The translations under genes and the position numbers were made by a program. DNA of 64,000 nucleotides, taken from NCBI GenBank assembly GCA_963717745.1, contig CAVQXJ010000023.1, positions 1-64,000 on the forward strand. Reading direction: 5' to 3'. The notes under the pieces were generated by a model, which was not told the DNA's origin, did not search any database, and was given only the letters and a program-made list of their open reading frames with translations. Positions 17,683 through 25,405 of this stretch are shown here, one piece after another. Position 1 is the stretch's first letter. Each line of letters starts with the position of its first letter. The DNA is from JACCXG01 sp963717745. Its GTDB lineage: Bacteria > Acidobacteriota > Vicinamibacteria > Vicinamibacterales > 2-12-FULL-66-21.

Positions 17683-18594
17683 ATGAGCGTCGACTACAGG
17701 CAGGCGATCGCGATCACGGGTCTGGTGCTGGGGGGATGGACCGCGGCTCACGCGCAGCCGGCGGCGGCGCCCAGCCGCGCCGCGCGCGACACCTGGACGC
17801 CGGTGATGTCGGTGCTCGATCCGGGCCGGAAGACCGCGGTGACGCCCGCGCAACTGCAGCGGCTCGGCGAGCTGCCGATCGAAGCGCTCTGGGCGGCGCT
17901 CCAGACCCGCCAGTATGTCCGCTCCTTCGAAGGCGGCTTCCAGACGTCGGTCGCCAATCCGAAGATCGTCGGCCGCGCCGTGACGATGCGATATCTGCCG
18001 GTCCGGCCGGACCTGATGACCGCCGTCCAGACGCTGGCCAAGGAAGGGGACTGGGATTACCAGTACAACGTCCGGGCCGGCGAAGATCTCAAACCCGGCG
18101 ACGTGGTCGTCGTCGAGCTCGCCGGGATGGTCGATCGCGCGACGTTCCTGGGGGATGTCACCGGTCTGGGCATGGAAACCGCGGGTGCGACCGGCGTGAT
18201 TGTCGACGGCGGGATCCGCGACCTCAGCGAGTTCAGGACCATGCCGAAGCTGCCGATCCTCTATCGCGGCGCGCACGCGTCGGCAATGGCGGATCAGGTC
18301 GGGGTGCAGTGGAACGGCCCGATTCGTCTCGGCGGGATCACCGTGCTTCCCGGCGACATCATCGTCGCCGATACCGAAGGGGTGCTGGCGATTCCCCCGC
18401 AGCTCGTGGTCGACGTGATCAAGGACGCCGAGAACACGGTGTACACCGAGAACTTCAAGCGCGAGATGATGCGCAGCCGCAAATATCGCTCGCGCGACGT
18501 CTATCCGACGCTGAGCCCGCAGCTCGAGAAGCTGTTCGAGGAGTGGAAGAAGACGCACCCGCGCGAAGGGGTGAAGCCCAACGTCGGCGGCTGA
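17683..18594 (+). CDS. RraA-like / HMG-aldolase-family protein with leader
   Basis: The core (residues about 60-240) matches the RraA/HMG aldolase fold: PKIVGRAVTMRYLPVRPDLM, LKPGDVVVVELAGMVDRATF, and GATGVIVDGGIRDLSEF with the conserved GGxRD, then GDIIVADTEGVLAIPPQLV. Unlike cytoplasmic RraA it has an N-terminal hydrophobic segment (AIAITGLVLGGWTAAHAQP) that looks like a signal peptide, and a charged C-terminal extension. Family members cleave 4-hydroxy-4-methyl-2-oxoglutarate-type acids or bind RNase E, and here an exported lyase is the better guess. The start at 17683 follows a purine-rich AAAGAGAGAG run. Earlier in-frame starts exist at 17668 and 17641. Confidence 0.8.
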   Translation: MSVDYRQAIAITGLVLGGWTAAHAQPAAAPSRAARDTWTPVMSVLDPGRKTAVTPAQLQRLGELPIEALWAALQTRQYVRSFEGGFQTSVANPKIVGRAVTMRYLPVRPDLMTAVQTLAKEGDWDYQYNVRAGEDLKPGDVVVVELAGMVDRATFLGDVTGLGMETAGATGVIVDGGIRDLSEFRTMPKLPILYRGAHASAMADQVGVQWNGPIRLGGITVLPGDIIVADTEGVLAIPPQLVVDVIKDAENTVYTENFKREMMRSRKYRSRDVYPTLSPQLEKLFEEWKKTHPREGVKPNVGG

Positions 18595-18956
18595 GATCGG
18601 TCTGCGAGCCCGGCCGTCGAATGCCCCTTGACGCCGGGCGTGGAGAGGTCCATATTCCCGGTTAGACCGCCTCGAAGGAGGCCAACCATGGATACGCCAC
18701 CGGACTGAGAACGCGCCTCACGGGGTTCTGCCGGGCACATGCCGCCAAAAGGCCCGGACCACTGCCGCGATTCCGATCGCGACTTCTAACAGGTCCGGCA
18801 CACGCGGCCCCACCGATTGAAGCCGGCAGAACCCCGCGGAGGCTTCTCTGCCACCAGCCCGTTCATTACCGGCGATCTGCGAACCCGCGAGCCCGCGACC
18901 CTTCGACTTCGCTCAGGGTTGCCCCGAGCATCGTCGGGGCGAACCCGCGGCACAGC
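18595..18956. other. intergenic region with inverted repeat
   Basis: No gene is seen in these 362 bases. They contain a perfect 14-bp inverted repeat (next entry) and, at 18879-18951, a half arm of GAACCCGCGAGCCCGCGACC words like those of the 43043-43257 element, along with a CCTTCGACTTCGCTCAGGG motif often seen between bacterial genes. Confidence 0.5.
18721..18836. repeat. 14-bp inverted repeat pair (116 bp)
   Basis: CGGGGTTCTGCCGG at 18721-18734 is the exact reverse complement of CCGGCAGAACCCCG at 18823-18836, with 88 bases between. Flanks extend the pairing imperfectly. It could be the ends of a small mobile element or a structured RNA. No transposase or ORF lies inside. Confidence 0.55.
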
Positions 18957-19592
18957 TCAGTTCAGCGGCTTGATCCGCACGTTCTTGTAATAAACCACGC
19001 TCTTCGGATCATGCGCCTGGAACGCGATCGTCCCCGGCCCGGTGATCGCGCGGCCCGGACCCTCTCGGCCGCCGCTCCAGTCCGCCGGCTGCGTCCAGGT
19101 CGCGACTTGCTTGCCGTCGACGCTTATCGTGATGGTGTTGTCCTTGACGACGATGGTCTCGGTGAACCACACGTCGTCCTTGGCCGGCGAATCGTCGAGC
19201 ACGTCCTGCACGTGGTACAGGCTGCCGGTGCGGACGCGATCGGTGTGCGAGTTGTTCACCTGGATCTCGAACCCCTTGCGCGGGAAGCCTTTGTCCTGGA
19301 ACTCGGTGAGCACGTAGATGCCGCCGTTCGAGCCGGCGCGCGTCATCACGTCCACCTTCAGCTCGAAGTTGCGGAACATGTGATCGCGGAACGGGCCGTC
19401 GTAGAACGCGTGCCCGGGAGTGCCGTTGGCCTTGATCGCGCCGTTCTCGATGCTCCAGGACGGCTCGTTGCTCAGCTTCCAGCCGGTGAAATCCTTGCCG
19501 TTGAACAGTGACGTGAAGCCGGGCTCGACCTTGGGTTGCGCCTGCAGCGCGAACGCGAGCAGCAGCGGCGACAGCGACAGCAATTTGATCAT
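18957..19592 (-). CDS. secreted DUF1080 (3-keto-disaccharide hydrolase-like) protein
   Basis: The 211-residue protein has a signal peptide (MIKLLSLSPLLLAFALQAQP) followed by one DUF1080 concanavalin-like domain: FTSLFNGKDFTGWKL, SWSIENGAIKANG, FRNFELKVDVMTRAGSNGGI, a loop with KGFEIQVNNSH, and TGPGTIAFQAHDPKSVVYYK and RIKPL at the end. This fold binds or cleaves glycans and is abundant in Acidobacteria, and recent work on the family links some members to 3-keto sugar hydrolysis. It is last in a seven-gene minus-strand run and follows the alpha/beta hydrolase by 11 bases. Confidence 0.85.
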   Translation of the reverse strand: MIKLLSLSPLLLAFALQAQPKVEPGFTSLFNGKDFTGWKLSNEPSWSIENGAIKANGTPGHAFYDGPFRDHMFRNFELKVDVMTRAGSNGGIYVLTEFQDKGFPRKGFEIQVNNSHTDRVRTGSLYHVQDVLDDSPAKDDVWFTETIVVKDNTITISVDGKQVATWTQPADWSGGREGPGRAITGPGTIAFQAHDPKSVVYYKNVRIKPLN

Positions 19593-19603
19593 GGGGGCAG
19601 ACT

Positions 19604-20398
19604 CTAGCACACCCGTTCGATGAACGACCGCAGGTGCGCGGTGAACGCCTCGGGCTGCTCGAGGAAGGGGAAATGGCCGCAATCCTGGATGATTTCCTGG
19701 GTGCAGTCGGGGATCTGGCCGGCGAAGCTGGTGACGAGCTCTGGCGGCGCGTAGTGATCCGCCGTGCCGCTGATCGAGAGACAGGGTATTCGGACGCGCG
19801 CCGGGAGTCCCGCCGCCGAATCCTGCATCAGGATGCGGCAGCAGCGGATGTAGGTGTCGGGATCCTGTGCCTCGAACAGACGCTCGAACAGCGCCACCAG
19901 CTCGGGCTGCCGTTCGATGGTAGTCGCCGCGAAATTGGCGGCGGCCACCGCGGTGCCGGTGCCCCGCATGCCGGCGCGGCTCACCGCGTCGATCCGGAGC
20001 GTGAGCCGGTCCTTGGTTTCCTCGGTCGCTTCCGGCAGGCCGCCGACGAAGACACAGGCCCGGAGCGACCCAGGCCAGTTCGCCGCCGCATGGAGCGCGA
20101 TGATGGTGGCCATCGAGTGTCCGAGCAGGACCACCGGCTCTCCCACATAGTGCAACACGACATCTTCGATGTCGGCGACCCACGCCGCCATCGAAATCCG
20201 CCCGGGCGGCGCTTCGCTCCGGCCGGTGCCCGGCAGGTCGAGGGAGATCACTCGATACTCGTCCACCAGCCGGCGCGCCATCCCCCTGAAGAACCACGTG
20301 CCGCCCCCCAGCCCGTGGAGCGCGAGGATCGGCACACCCCGGCCGACGTCCTCGACATAGACCTTCACGCCTGAGCGGCAGGTGAAACGTTCGGTCAT
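19604..20398 (-). CDS. alpha/beta hydrolase
   Basis: The 264-residue protein fits the alpha/beta hydrolase fold. It has the oxyanion HGLGGGTWFF, the nucleophile elbow LLGHSMATI (Ser near residue 95), an acid in SGTADHYAPP, and a catalytic His in DCGHFPFLEQP near the C-terminus. It is cytoplasmic, with no leader. It could be an esterase, lactonase or ring-fission hydrolase, since the order HGxGGG...GHSMA resembles C-C hydrolases of aromatic catabolism. It starts 10 bases after the PfpI-type gene and ends 11 bases before the DUF1080 gene, so the three are one transcription unit. Confidence 0.85.
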   Translation of the reverse strand: MTERFTCRSGVKVYVEDVGRGVPILALHGLGGGTWFFRGMARRLVDEYRVISLDLPGTGRSEAPPGRISMAAWVADIEDVVLHYVGEPVVLLGHSMATIIALHAAANWPGSLRACVFVGGLPEATEETKDRLTLRIDAVSRAGMRGTGTAVAAANFAATTIERQPELVALFERLFEAQDPDTYIRCCRILMQDSAAGLPARVRIPCLSISGTADHYAPPELVTSFAGQIPDCTQEIIQDCGHFPFLEQPEAFTAHLRSFIERVC

Positions 20399-20408
20399 CG
20401 GCGCCCGA

Positions 20409-20972
20409 TCACGCGGGGACGGGTGCCTGGAGGCAGGCGAAGATCTCGCGATAGAACGCCGGGTGCGCCTGCCAGGTCGGCGCCGAGACAATCCGGCCTT
20501 CCCGGACGACGTCGGCCTCGACCCAGCGCGCGCCGACCGCTTCGACCTCGATTCGCACGTGCTCGTAGCAGGTCACGTTGCAGCCTTCGATCAGTCCCGC
20601 CGCCGCGAGCAGCTGCACGCCGTGGCAGATGCTGAAGATCCATTTCCCCTGCCGGTCGAACTCCCGGAGGATGGCAATCAGCCGCGCATCGTTGCGCAGG
20701 TACTCCGGGGCCCGGCCGCCAATCAGCACGATCGCCTCGTACTGGTCGACGACGACGTCGGCGAAGGCGAGGTCGGACTCCATGCCATAGCCCGGCGCTT
20801 CGCGGTAGGTGTCCCACCCGGGCTCGAAGTCGTGCATCACCAGGTGCATGCGCTTCTTCGAGGGCGCCGCCACGCGGGTGGTGTAGCCGGCTTCCTGAAA
20901 CCGGTGGACCGCGAACCAGGTCTCGTAGCTCTCGCCGCCATCGCCGGTCACGATCAAGATGTTGGTGGGCAT
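20409..20972 (-). CDS. DJ-1/PfpI-family protein
   Basis: The 187-residue protein starts PTNILIVTGDGGESYETWFA, typical of the DJ-1/PfpI superfamily. The nucleophile elbow is FSICHGVQLLAAAGL, with Cys near residue 115 followed by His, and an acidic residue is available at the early Glu. Members are glyoxalases, chaperone/deglycases or proteases. The Cys-His pair and length (under 190) fit the PfpI/YhbO type. ATG 20972 is used, although an in-frame TTG is one codon upstream. The gap to the upstream gene is filled by repeat copy A1. Confidence 0.85.
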   Translation of the reverse strand: MPTNILIVTGDGGESYETWFAVHRFQEAGYTTRVAAPSKKRMHLVMHDFEPGWDTYREAPGYGMESDLAFADVVVDQYEAIVLIGGRAPEYLRNDARLIAILREFDRQGKWIFSICHGVQLLAAAGLIEGCNVTCYEHVRIEVEAVGARWVEADVVREGRIVSAPTWQAHPAFYREIFACLQAPVPA

Positions 20973-20990
20973 CAAGAGATCCTATGGTGT

Positions 20991-21183
20991 CAAATCCCAA
21001 GCTCCAAATCCCAAATCCCAACCACTCCCAACCTCCAAATCCCAAAAGGAAATCCCAAACCCAATACCCGAACAAAGCCCAAGCGAGCGACTTGCGGGGT
21101 TGGGATTTGGGAATTTGGGATTTCCTTTTTGGGATTTGGAAGTTGGGCGTGGTTGGAGCTTGGGATTTGGAGCTTGGGATTTG
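20991..21183. repeat. word-built inverted repeat, family A copy 1
   Basis: This 193-bp element sits between the TPR-like gene stop (21188) and the PfpI-type start (20972). It begins CAAATCCCAAGCTCCAAATC, and the last 24 bases are its exact reverse complement. Between them each arm is a run of CCAAATCCCAA-type words, so the transcript can fold into a long imperfect hairpin. Copies 2 and 3 lie at 22443 and 36984. Nothing in it codes. Confidence 0.85.
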
Positions 21184-21187
21184 ATTC

Positions 21188-21685
21188 CTATTCCAGCAAA
21201 AGAGGCTCTTCCCGCAACTCGTCCGACGGTTTCAATTCCGGATGCTTCTGCAGCACCCGCACGCAGGTGTTCCAGCGCAGGATGGCGTCGTCGTTCCCGG
21301 CCGGGCGGATGGCTTCGGCGCGGGCGAAGCAGTCGAGCGCGTCCATCAGCCAGTCGTAGACGCCGTTCAACGCGACGCCGCCGCGTTGCAGGTGGGCCCG
21401 GGCGCGGCGCTCGGCCACCAGGCCGCTGTAATAGAGACGCTCGTATTCGTTCTGCAGCTGGCTCGCCAGCTGCTGCGCGCGGGCCGCGGCGCCGCCTCCC
21501 TCGCCGGACTGGTCGGACAGCGCGAGCACCAGCATCACCTGCGCCTGCTGATTGCCCGGTTCGATCTCGAGGATGTCGAGGCAGATGCTTTCGGCCTCGT
21601 CGGGCTCGTTGAGCAGACGGTATCGCTCCGCCTTGGACAGCGCCGAGTCAACGGCGTCCTTCGACAGCGGCTTGAGATCGAACAT
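21188..21685 (-). CDS. TPR-like helical protein
   Basis: This 165-residue cytoplasmic protein of helix pairs reads ALSKAERYRLLNEPDEAESI and LDILEIEPGNQQAQVMLVLA, followed by a Gly-rich loop and a second helical half ending EEPLLLE. The first block is a TPR-type pair with the Pro-G-N turn, which suggests protein-protein contact. It starts 16 bases after sdhB with an AGAGGTG site, so it is co-transcribed with succinate dehydrogenase. No known SDH assembly factor matches, and its role is open. Confidence 0.75.
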   Translation of the reverse strand: MFDLKPLSKDAVDSALSKAERYRLLNEPDEAESICLDILEIEPGNQQAQVMLVLALSDQSGEGGGAAARAQQLASQLQNEYERLYYSGLVAERRARAHLQRGGVALNGVYDWLMDALDCFARAEAIRPAGNDDAILRWNTCVRVLQKHPELKPSDELREEPLLLE

Positions 21686-21701
21686 GGGCACCTCTAAGGG
21701 T

Positions 21702-22445
21702 TCAAGGGTTCCCAAACACCCGTAGCAGCCTGGTGAGCGGATCGTAGAACCGGTCCACCACCCGCTCCTTCAGGGGAATGATCGCATTCTCGGTGATGGT
21801 GATGTGCTCCGGGCAGACCTTGGTGCAGCAGCGCGTGATGTTGCAGTACCCGATGCCGTTCGCGTCCTTGAGATCCGAGAGGCGATCCTCGGTGTCGAGC
21901 GGGTGCATCTCGAGCGCGGCATTGTACAGAAGGAAGCGCGGCCCGATGAACTCGTCGTGCAGCTCGTGATCGCGGAGGATGTGGCAGACATCCTGGCAGA
22001 GGTAGCACTCGATGCACTTGCGGAATTCCTGGACGCGGTCCACCTCGCGCTGCTGCATGCGCCACGTGCCGTCCGCGGCATCGGGCCGGCGCGGCTTGAA
22101 CGGCTTGATCCGCTCCTTGACCCGGTAGTTCCACGACACGTCGGTGACCAGATCCTTGATCAGCGGGAACGCCTTCATCGGCTCGACCGTCACCGGCTGC
22201 GTCAGGTCGAGCGTGTCCAGCCGCGTCATGCACATCAGCCGGGGCTTGCCGTTGATCTCCGCCGAGCACGAGCCGCACTTGCCCGCCTTGCAGTTCCAGC
22301 GGACCGCGAGATCGCCGGCCTGATCCGCCTGGATCCGGTGGACCGCATCGAGGACGACCATGCCTTCGCTGACTTCGGTCGGGTAGTCGGTGAAGGCGCC
22401 TTGCTCGGCGTTGCCTCGCCAGATTCTGAAAGTGGACTTCGTCAA
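21702..22445 (-). CDS. sdhB: succinate dehydrogenase / fumarate reductase iron-sulfur subunit
   Basis: This 247-residue subunit carries electrons from the flavoprotein to quinone at the inner membrane. It has the ferredoxin-type 2Fe-2S motif CKAGKCGSCSAEINGKPRLM followed by C (residues about 53-73). Two further clusters have ligands in CIECYLCQDVCH (about 145-156) and CCTKVCPEH (near 213), as in the class with 4Fe-4S plus 3Fe-4S. No ATG fits the N-terminus. The best start is TTG at 22445 (TKSTFRIWRG), which lies at the tip of repeat copy A2. The expected ribosome binding site would therefore be inside the repeat. Alternatively the true start is within the repeat-derived extension. Confidence 0.9.
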   Translation of the reverse strand: MTKSTFRIWRGNAEQGAFTDYPTEVSEGMVVLDAVHRIQADQAGDLAVRWNCKAGKCGSCSAEINGKPRLMCMTRLDTLDLTQPVTVEPMKAFPLIKDLVTDVSWNYRVKERIKPFKPRRPDAADGTWRMQQREVDRVQEFRKCIECYLCQDVCHILRDHELHDEFIGPRFLLYNAALEMHPLDTEDRLSDLKDANGIGYCNITRCCTKVCPEHITITENAIIPLKERVVDRFYDPLTRLLRVFGNP

Positions 22446-22593
22446 ATCCCAAGCTCCAAATCCCAAGCTCCAACCACGCCCAACTTCCAAATCCCAACGA
22501 ACTTCCAAATCCTAAACGAGCTTCCAATCGTGCCCGCCTTGCGATTTGGCGGTTGGGAGTGGTTGGGATTTGGGATTTGGAGCTTGGGATTTG
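22443..22593. repeat. word-built inverted repeat, family A copy 2
   Basis: This 151-bp element fills the sdhA-sdhB gap. It begins with the same 24-base terminus as copy 1 and ends in the reverse complement. Its left arm matches the right arm of copy 1 (reverse complemented) for about 50 bases, and its right arm matches the left arm of copy 1. Arms have therefore been exchanged or the element inverted. It overlaps the presumed TTG start codon of sdhB by 3 bases. Confidence 0.85.
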
Positions 22594-22599
22594 TCACTG

Positions 22600-24411
22600 T
22601 CACTTATTTTCCTCGATGACCTGCTTCAGATGCTCCGGCATCGGCGGAATGGGTATCCGCGAGACCTGCATCCCGCCGTCCGGGCCCGGGCGCACCGTGA
22701 TGTTGAAGGTCGCGTACGCCGGATCCTTGTCCGGATAGTCCTGGCGGAAGTGCCCGCCGCGGCTCTCTTTCCGCTCGATCGCGGATCGCGCCACCGCTTC
22801 GGACACGGTCAGCAGATTGCCCAGATCCTGGGCGGTGTGCCAGCCGGTGTTGTATTCCCGGTGTCCGGTGACCCCGGCCTGCGCCGCGCGCGCCTTCAGG
22901 GCCTGGAGCGCGGCCACCGCTTCCTGCATCTCGCGCTCGTCCCGGACGATGCCGACGAGATCCTGCATCATGGCCTGCAGGTCCTGCTGAATCTTGAAAG
23001 GGTTCTCGGCGGCGTTGCCGCGATCGAAGGGTTCGAGCGCGCGGCGGGTCGCCGCCTCGACCTGCGCCTCGTCTACCTTGGCCGCCCCATGCTGTTTCGC
23101 GAACGCGGCCGCGTGCTCGCCGGCCAGCTTGCCGAACACCAGCAGGTCCGACAGCGAGTTGCCGCCGAGCCGGTTGGCGCCGTTGATCCCGGCCGCGCAT
23201 TCACCGGCGGCAAACAGCCCGGGAATCGTCGACATCTGGGTGTCGGCGTCGACTTTCACGCCGCCCATCACGTAGTGCGTGGTCGGACCGACCTCCATCG
23301 GCGTGGTGGTGATGTCGAGGCCGGCCAGCTCCTTGAACTGGTGGTACATGCTGGGGAGCTTCTTGCGAATGTGCTCGGGCGCGTGGGCGAGCTTCTCCTT
23401 GATCCACGAGATGTCGAGATAGACGCCGCCGTGCGGCGTGCCGCGTCCGGCCTTGACCTCGCGCATGATGCAGCGCGCCACGTGATCGCGGGTCAGGAGC
23501 TCGGGCGGCCGGCGCGCGTTCTTGTCTCCCTGGGTATAGCGCCAGCCCTCTTCCGGGTTGTCCGCGGTCTGGCTCCGGTAGTTGTCGGGGATGTCGTCGA
23601 ACATGAAGCGGCGCCCCTCGCTGTTGCGAAGGACGCCGCCCTCGCCGCGCACGCCTTCGGTGACGAGGATGCCCTGCACGCTGGGCGGCCAGATCATGCC
23701 GGTGGGGTGGAACTGGATGAACTCCATGTCGATCAGCTCGGCGCCGGCGTGATAGGCGAGCGCATGGCCGTCGCCGGTGCCTTCCCAGCTGTTGCTGGTG
23801 ATCCGGTAGGCGCGGCCGATGCCGCCGGTCGCGAGCACGACCGCCTTGGCGCGGAAGGTCTGGAACCGGCCCCGCTCGCGGTCGTAGCCGACCGCGCCGG
23901 CCACCCGGCCGCTGTCGAGCAGCAGCGCCACCACGGTGAATTCCATGTGGACGTCGAGTCCGCGATGGATGCCGTGATCCTGCAGCGTGCGGATCATCTC
24001 GAGGCCGGTGCGGTCGCCGACGTGCGCGAGCCGCGGATACTTGTGGCCGCCGAAGTTGCGCTGCAGGATGCGGCCGTCGGCGGTGCGATCGAACAGCGCC
24101 CCCCAGGCCTCGAGCTCGCGGACGCGGTCGGGCGCCTCCTTGGCGTGGAGCTCCGCCATCCGCCAGTTGTTGACGTACTGGCCGCCGCGCATCGTGTCGG
24201 CGAAGTGCACCCGCCAGCTGTCGCGATCGTCGACGTTGCCGAGCGCCGCCGCCACGCCCCCTTCCGCCATGACGGTGTGGGCCTTGCCGAGCAGCGACTT
24301 GCAGACCAGGCCGACTTTGATCCCCGCCGCCGACGCCTCGATGGCGGCGCGAAGACCGGCGCCGCCGGCGCCAATGACGAGCACATCGTGCTCGTGGGTT
24401 GCGTGCGTCAG
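22600..24411 (-). CDS. sdhA: succinate dehydrogenase / fumarate reductase flavoprotein subunit
   Basis: This 603-residue catalytic subunit oxidises succinate to fumarate with covalent FAD. Evidence is the dinucleotide motif VLVIGAGGAGLRAAIEASAA near the N-terminus, the flavinylation-type KAHTVMAEGGVAAALG (His of HTVMAEGG), FIQFHPTGM, TEGVRGEGGVLRN and GLFAAGECAAGINGANRLGG. The first plausible start is CTG at 24411, overlapping the sdhC stop as CTGA. GGAGG sits five bases upstream, which is ideal. GTG at 24384 (before LVIGAGG) is the other candidate. It follows sdhC directly and is followed by sdhB after repeat A2. Confidence 0.9.
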   Translation of the reverse strand: MTHATHEHDVLVIGAGGAGLRAAIEASAAGIKVGLVCKSLLGKAHTVMAEGGVAAALGNVDDRDSWRVHFADTMRGGQYVNNWRMAELHAKEAPDRVRELEAWGALFDRTADGRILQRNFGGHKYPRLAHVGDRTGLEMIRTLQDHGIHRGLDVHMEFTVVALLLDSGRVAGAVGYDRERGRFQTFRAKAVVLATGGIGRAYRITSNSWEGTGDGHALAYHAGAELIDMEFIQFHPTGMIWPPSVQGILVTEGVRGEGGVLRNSEGRRFMFDDIPDNYRSQTADNPEEGWRYTQGDKNARRPPELLTRDHVARCIMREVKAGRGTPHGGVYLDISWIKEKLAHAPEHIRKKLPSMYHQFKELAGLDITTTPMEVGPTTHYVMGGVKVDADTQMSTIPGLFAAGECAAGINGANRLGGNSLSDLLVFGKLAGEHAAAFAKQHGAAKVDEAQVEAATRRALEPFDRGNAAENPFKIQQDLQAMMQDLVGIVRDEREMQEAVAALQALKARAAQAGVTGHREYNTGWHTAQDLGNLLTVSEAVARSAIERKESRGGHFRQDYPDKDPAYATFNITVRPGPDGGMQVSRIPIPPMPEHLKQVIEENK

Positions 24412-25217
24412 AGGATCCTCCAGTCGGTGAGGATGCCCATCGAGCAGAGCCTGACGTAGAGATCGGCCAGCGCCACCGAGAACAGGCTGGCATAGGCCCA
24501 CTGCATGTGATTGCAATTGAGGCGGCAGGCGGCGTCGTACACCTTCGTCTGCGTGGGATGCCGCGAGAACTGGTCGAGGCGTCCGCCGACCAGATGCCGG
24601 AACGAGTGACAGCCCAGCGTGTAGCTCGAGAGCAGGACGACATTGATGGCCAGGATCAGGGTGCCGACGCCGATGCCGAACGACTGCTGCCCGGTCGCCG
24701 CGTCGGTGAACCACAGCGCCTTCCAGACGTCCCACGCCAGGACGAACAGGAACGCGAGCGCGAGGTAGAGGAAATAGCGGTGCACGTTCTGCAGGATCAG
24801 CGGGAACGAGTTCTCACCGCGATACGACTTGCGCGGTTCGCCGACCGAGCACGAGGGCGGATCCGCCCAGAACGCCTTGTAGTAGGCGCCGCGATAGTAA
24901 TAGCAGGTGAACCTGAATCCGCCGGGCGCCCACAGGATCAGCATCGCCGCGGAGAACGGGACCGCGCCGGGCAACCAGCCGGGCCGCGCCACGGGGCCGA
25001 ACCAGCTGTGCGACCCCTCGCCGAACAACAGCGGCGAATAGAAGGGCGACAGGTACGGCCCGTACTCGTAATGGTTGCCCTGCAGCGCCGCCCAGGTCGC
25101 GTACACGACGAACGAACCCAGCACCACGAATGTCAGCAGTGGCTGCACCCACCACGCATCCCGCCTCATCGTCTCGCCAAAGCCGCGTTGTTGCAATCTG
25201 ATGACTGTGTGCGCCAT
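24408..25217 (-). CDS. sdhC: succinate dehydrogenase membrane anchor subunit
   Basis: The 269-residue membrane protein has several hydrophobic segments (LLTFVVLGSFVVYATWAALQ, VPFSAAMLILWAPGGF, RYFLYLALAFLFVLAWDVWK, GVGTLILAINVVLLSSYTLG) and conserved His residues such as HRYF and CHSFRHLVGG, candidates for haem binding. It precedes sdhA, whose start overlaps its stop. The long single anchor resembles the cytochrome-b-type subunit of Acidobacteria and Gemmatimonadetes rather than the short proteobacterial SdhC/SdhD. ATG at 25217 has GAGG upstream. An earlier in-frame start at 25244 lacks support. Confidence 0.8.
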   Translation of the reverse strand: MAHTVIRLQQRGFGETMRRDAWWVQPLLTFVVLGSFVVYATWAALQGNHYEYGPYLSPFYSPLLFGEGSHSWFGPVARPGWLPGAVPFSAAMLILWAPGGFRFTCYYYRGAYYKAFWADPPSCSVGEPRKSYRGENSFPLILQNVHRYFLYLALAFLFVLAWDVWKALWFTDAATGQQSFGIGVGTLILAINVVLLSSYTLGCHSFRHLVGGRLDQFSRHPTQTKVYDAACRLNCNHMQWAYASLFSVALADLYVRLCSMGILTDWRIL

Positions 25218-25405
25218 TTCGCCTCGAAACCCGTCAACACTCACTCGTCAGCGGAGCGTTCAAATGAAGAGAGCTCCGGCTGCCGGATTTGCCGCCGTTC
25301 GACAGAGACCACCCCGCCGGGCGGCACCCAGGAGTTTGAGATGGTTAGCCTGCTCCGGGGCCGCAGACCCTGGTCGGCGGCCCCTCGGGGTTCTGGTGTG
25401 ATCGA

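Noticed and set aside
16303..18558. Long minus-strand open frame (751 codons) antisense to the aminotransferase and RraA genes
   Set aside because: It is a high-GC shadow rich in Arg, His and Pro without domain sense, while the plus-strand genes have clear families.
20991..21183. CRISPR-like short repeats in the AAATCCCAA elements
   Set aside because: The words are of irregular length without spacers and are arranged as inverted arms, not direct repeats with unique spacers.
22546..24459. Plus-strand frame of 637 codons opposite sdhA
   Set aside because: It has Arg/His/Val-rich shadow composition, and the minus strand encodes the SDH flavoprotein with all its motifs.
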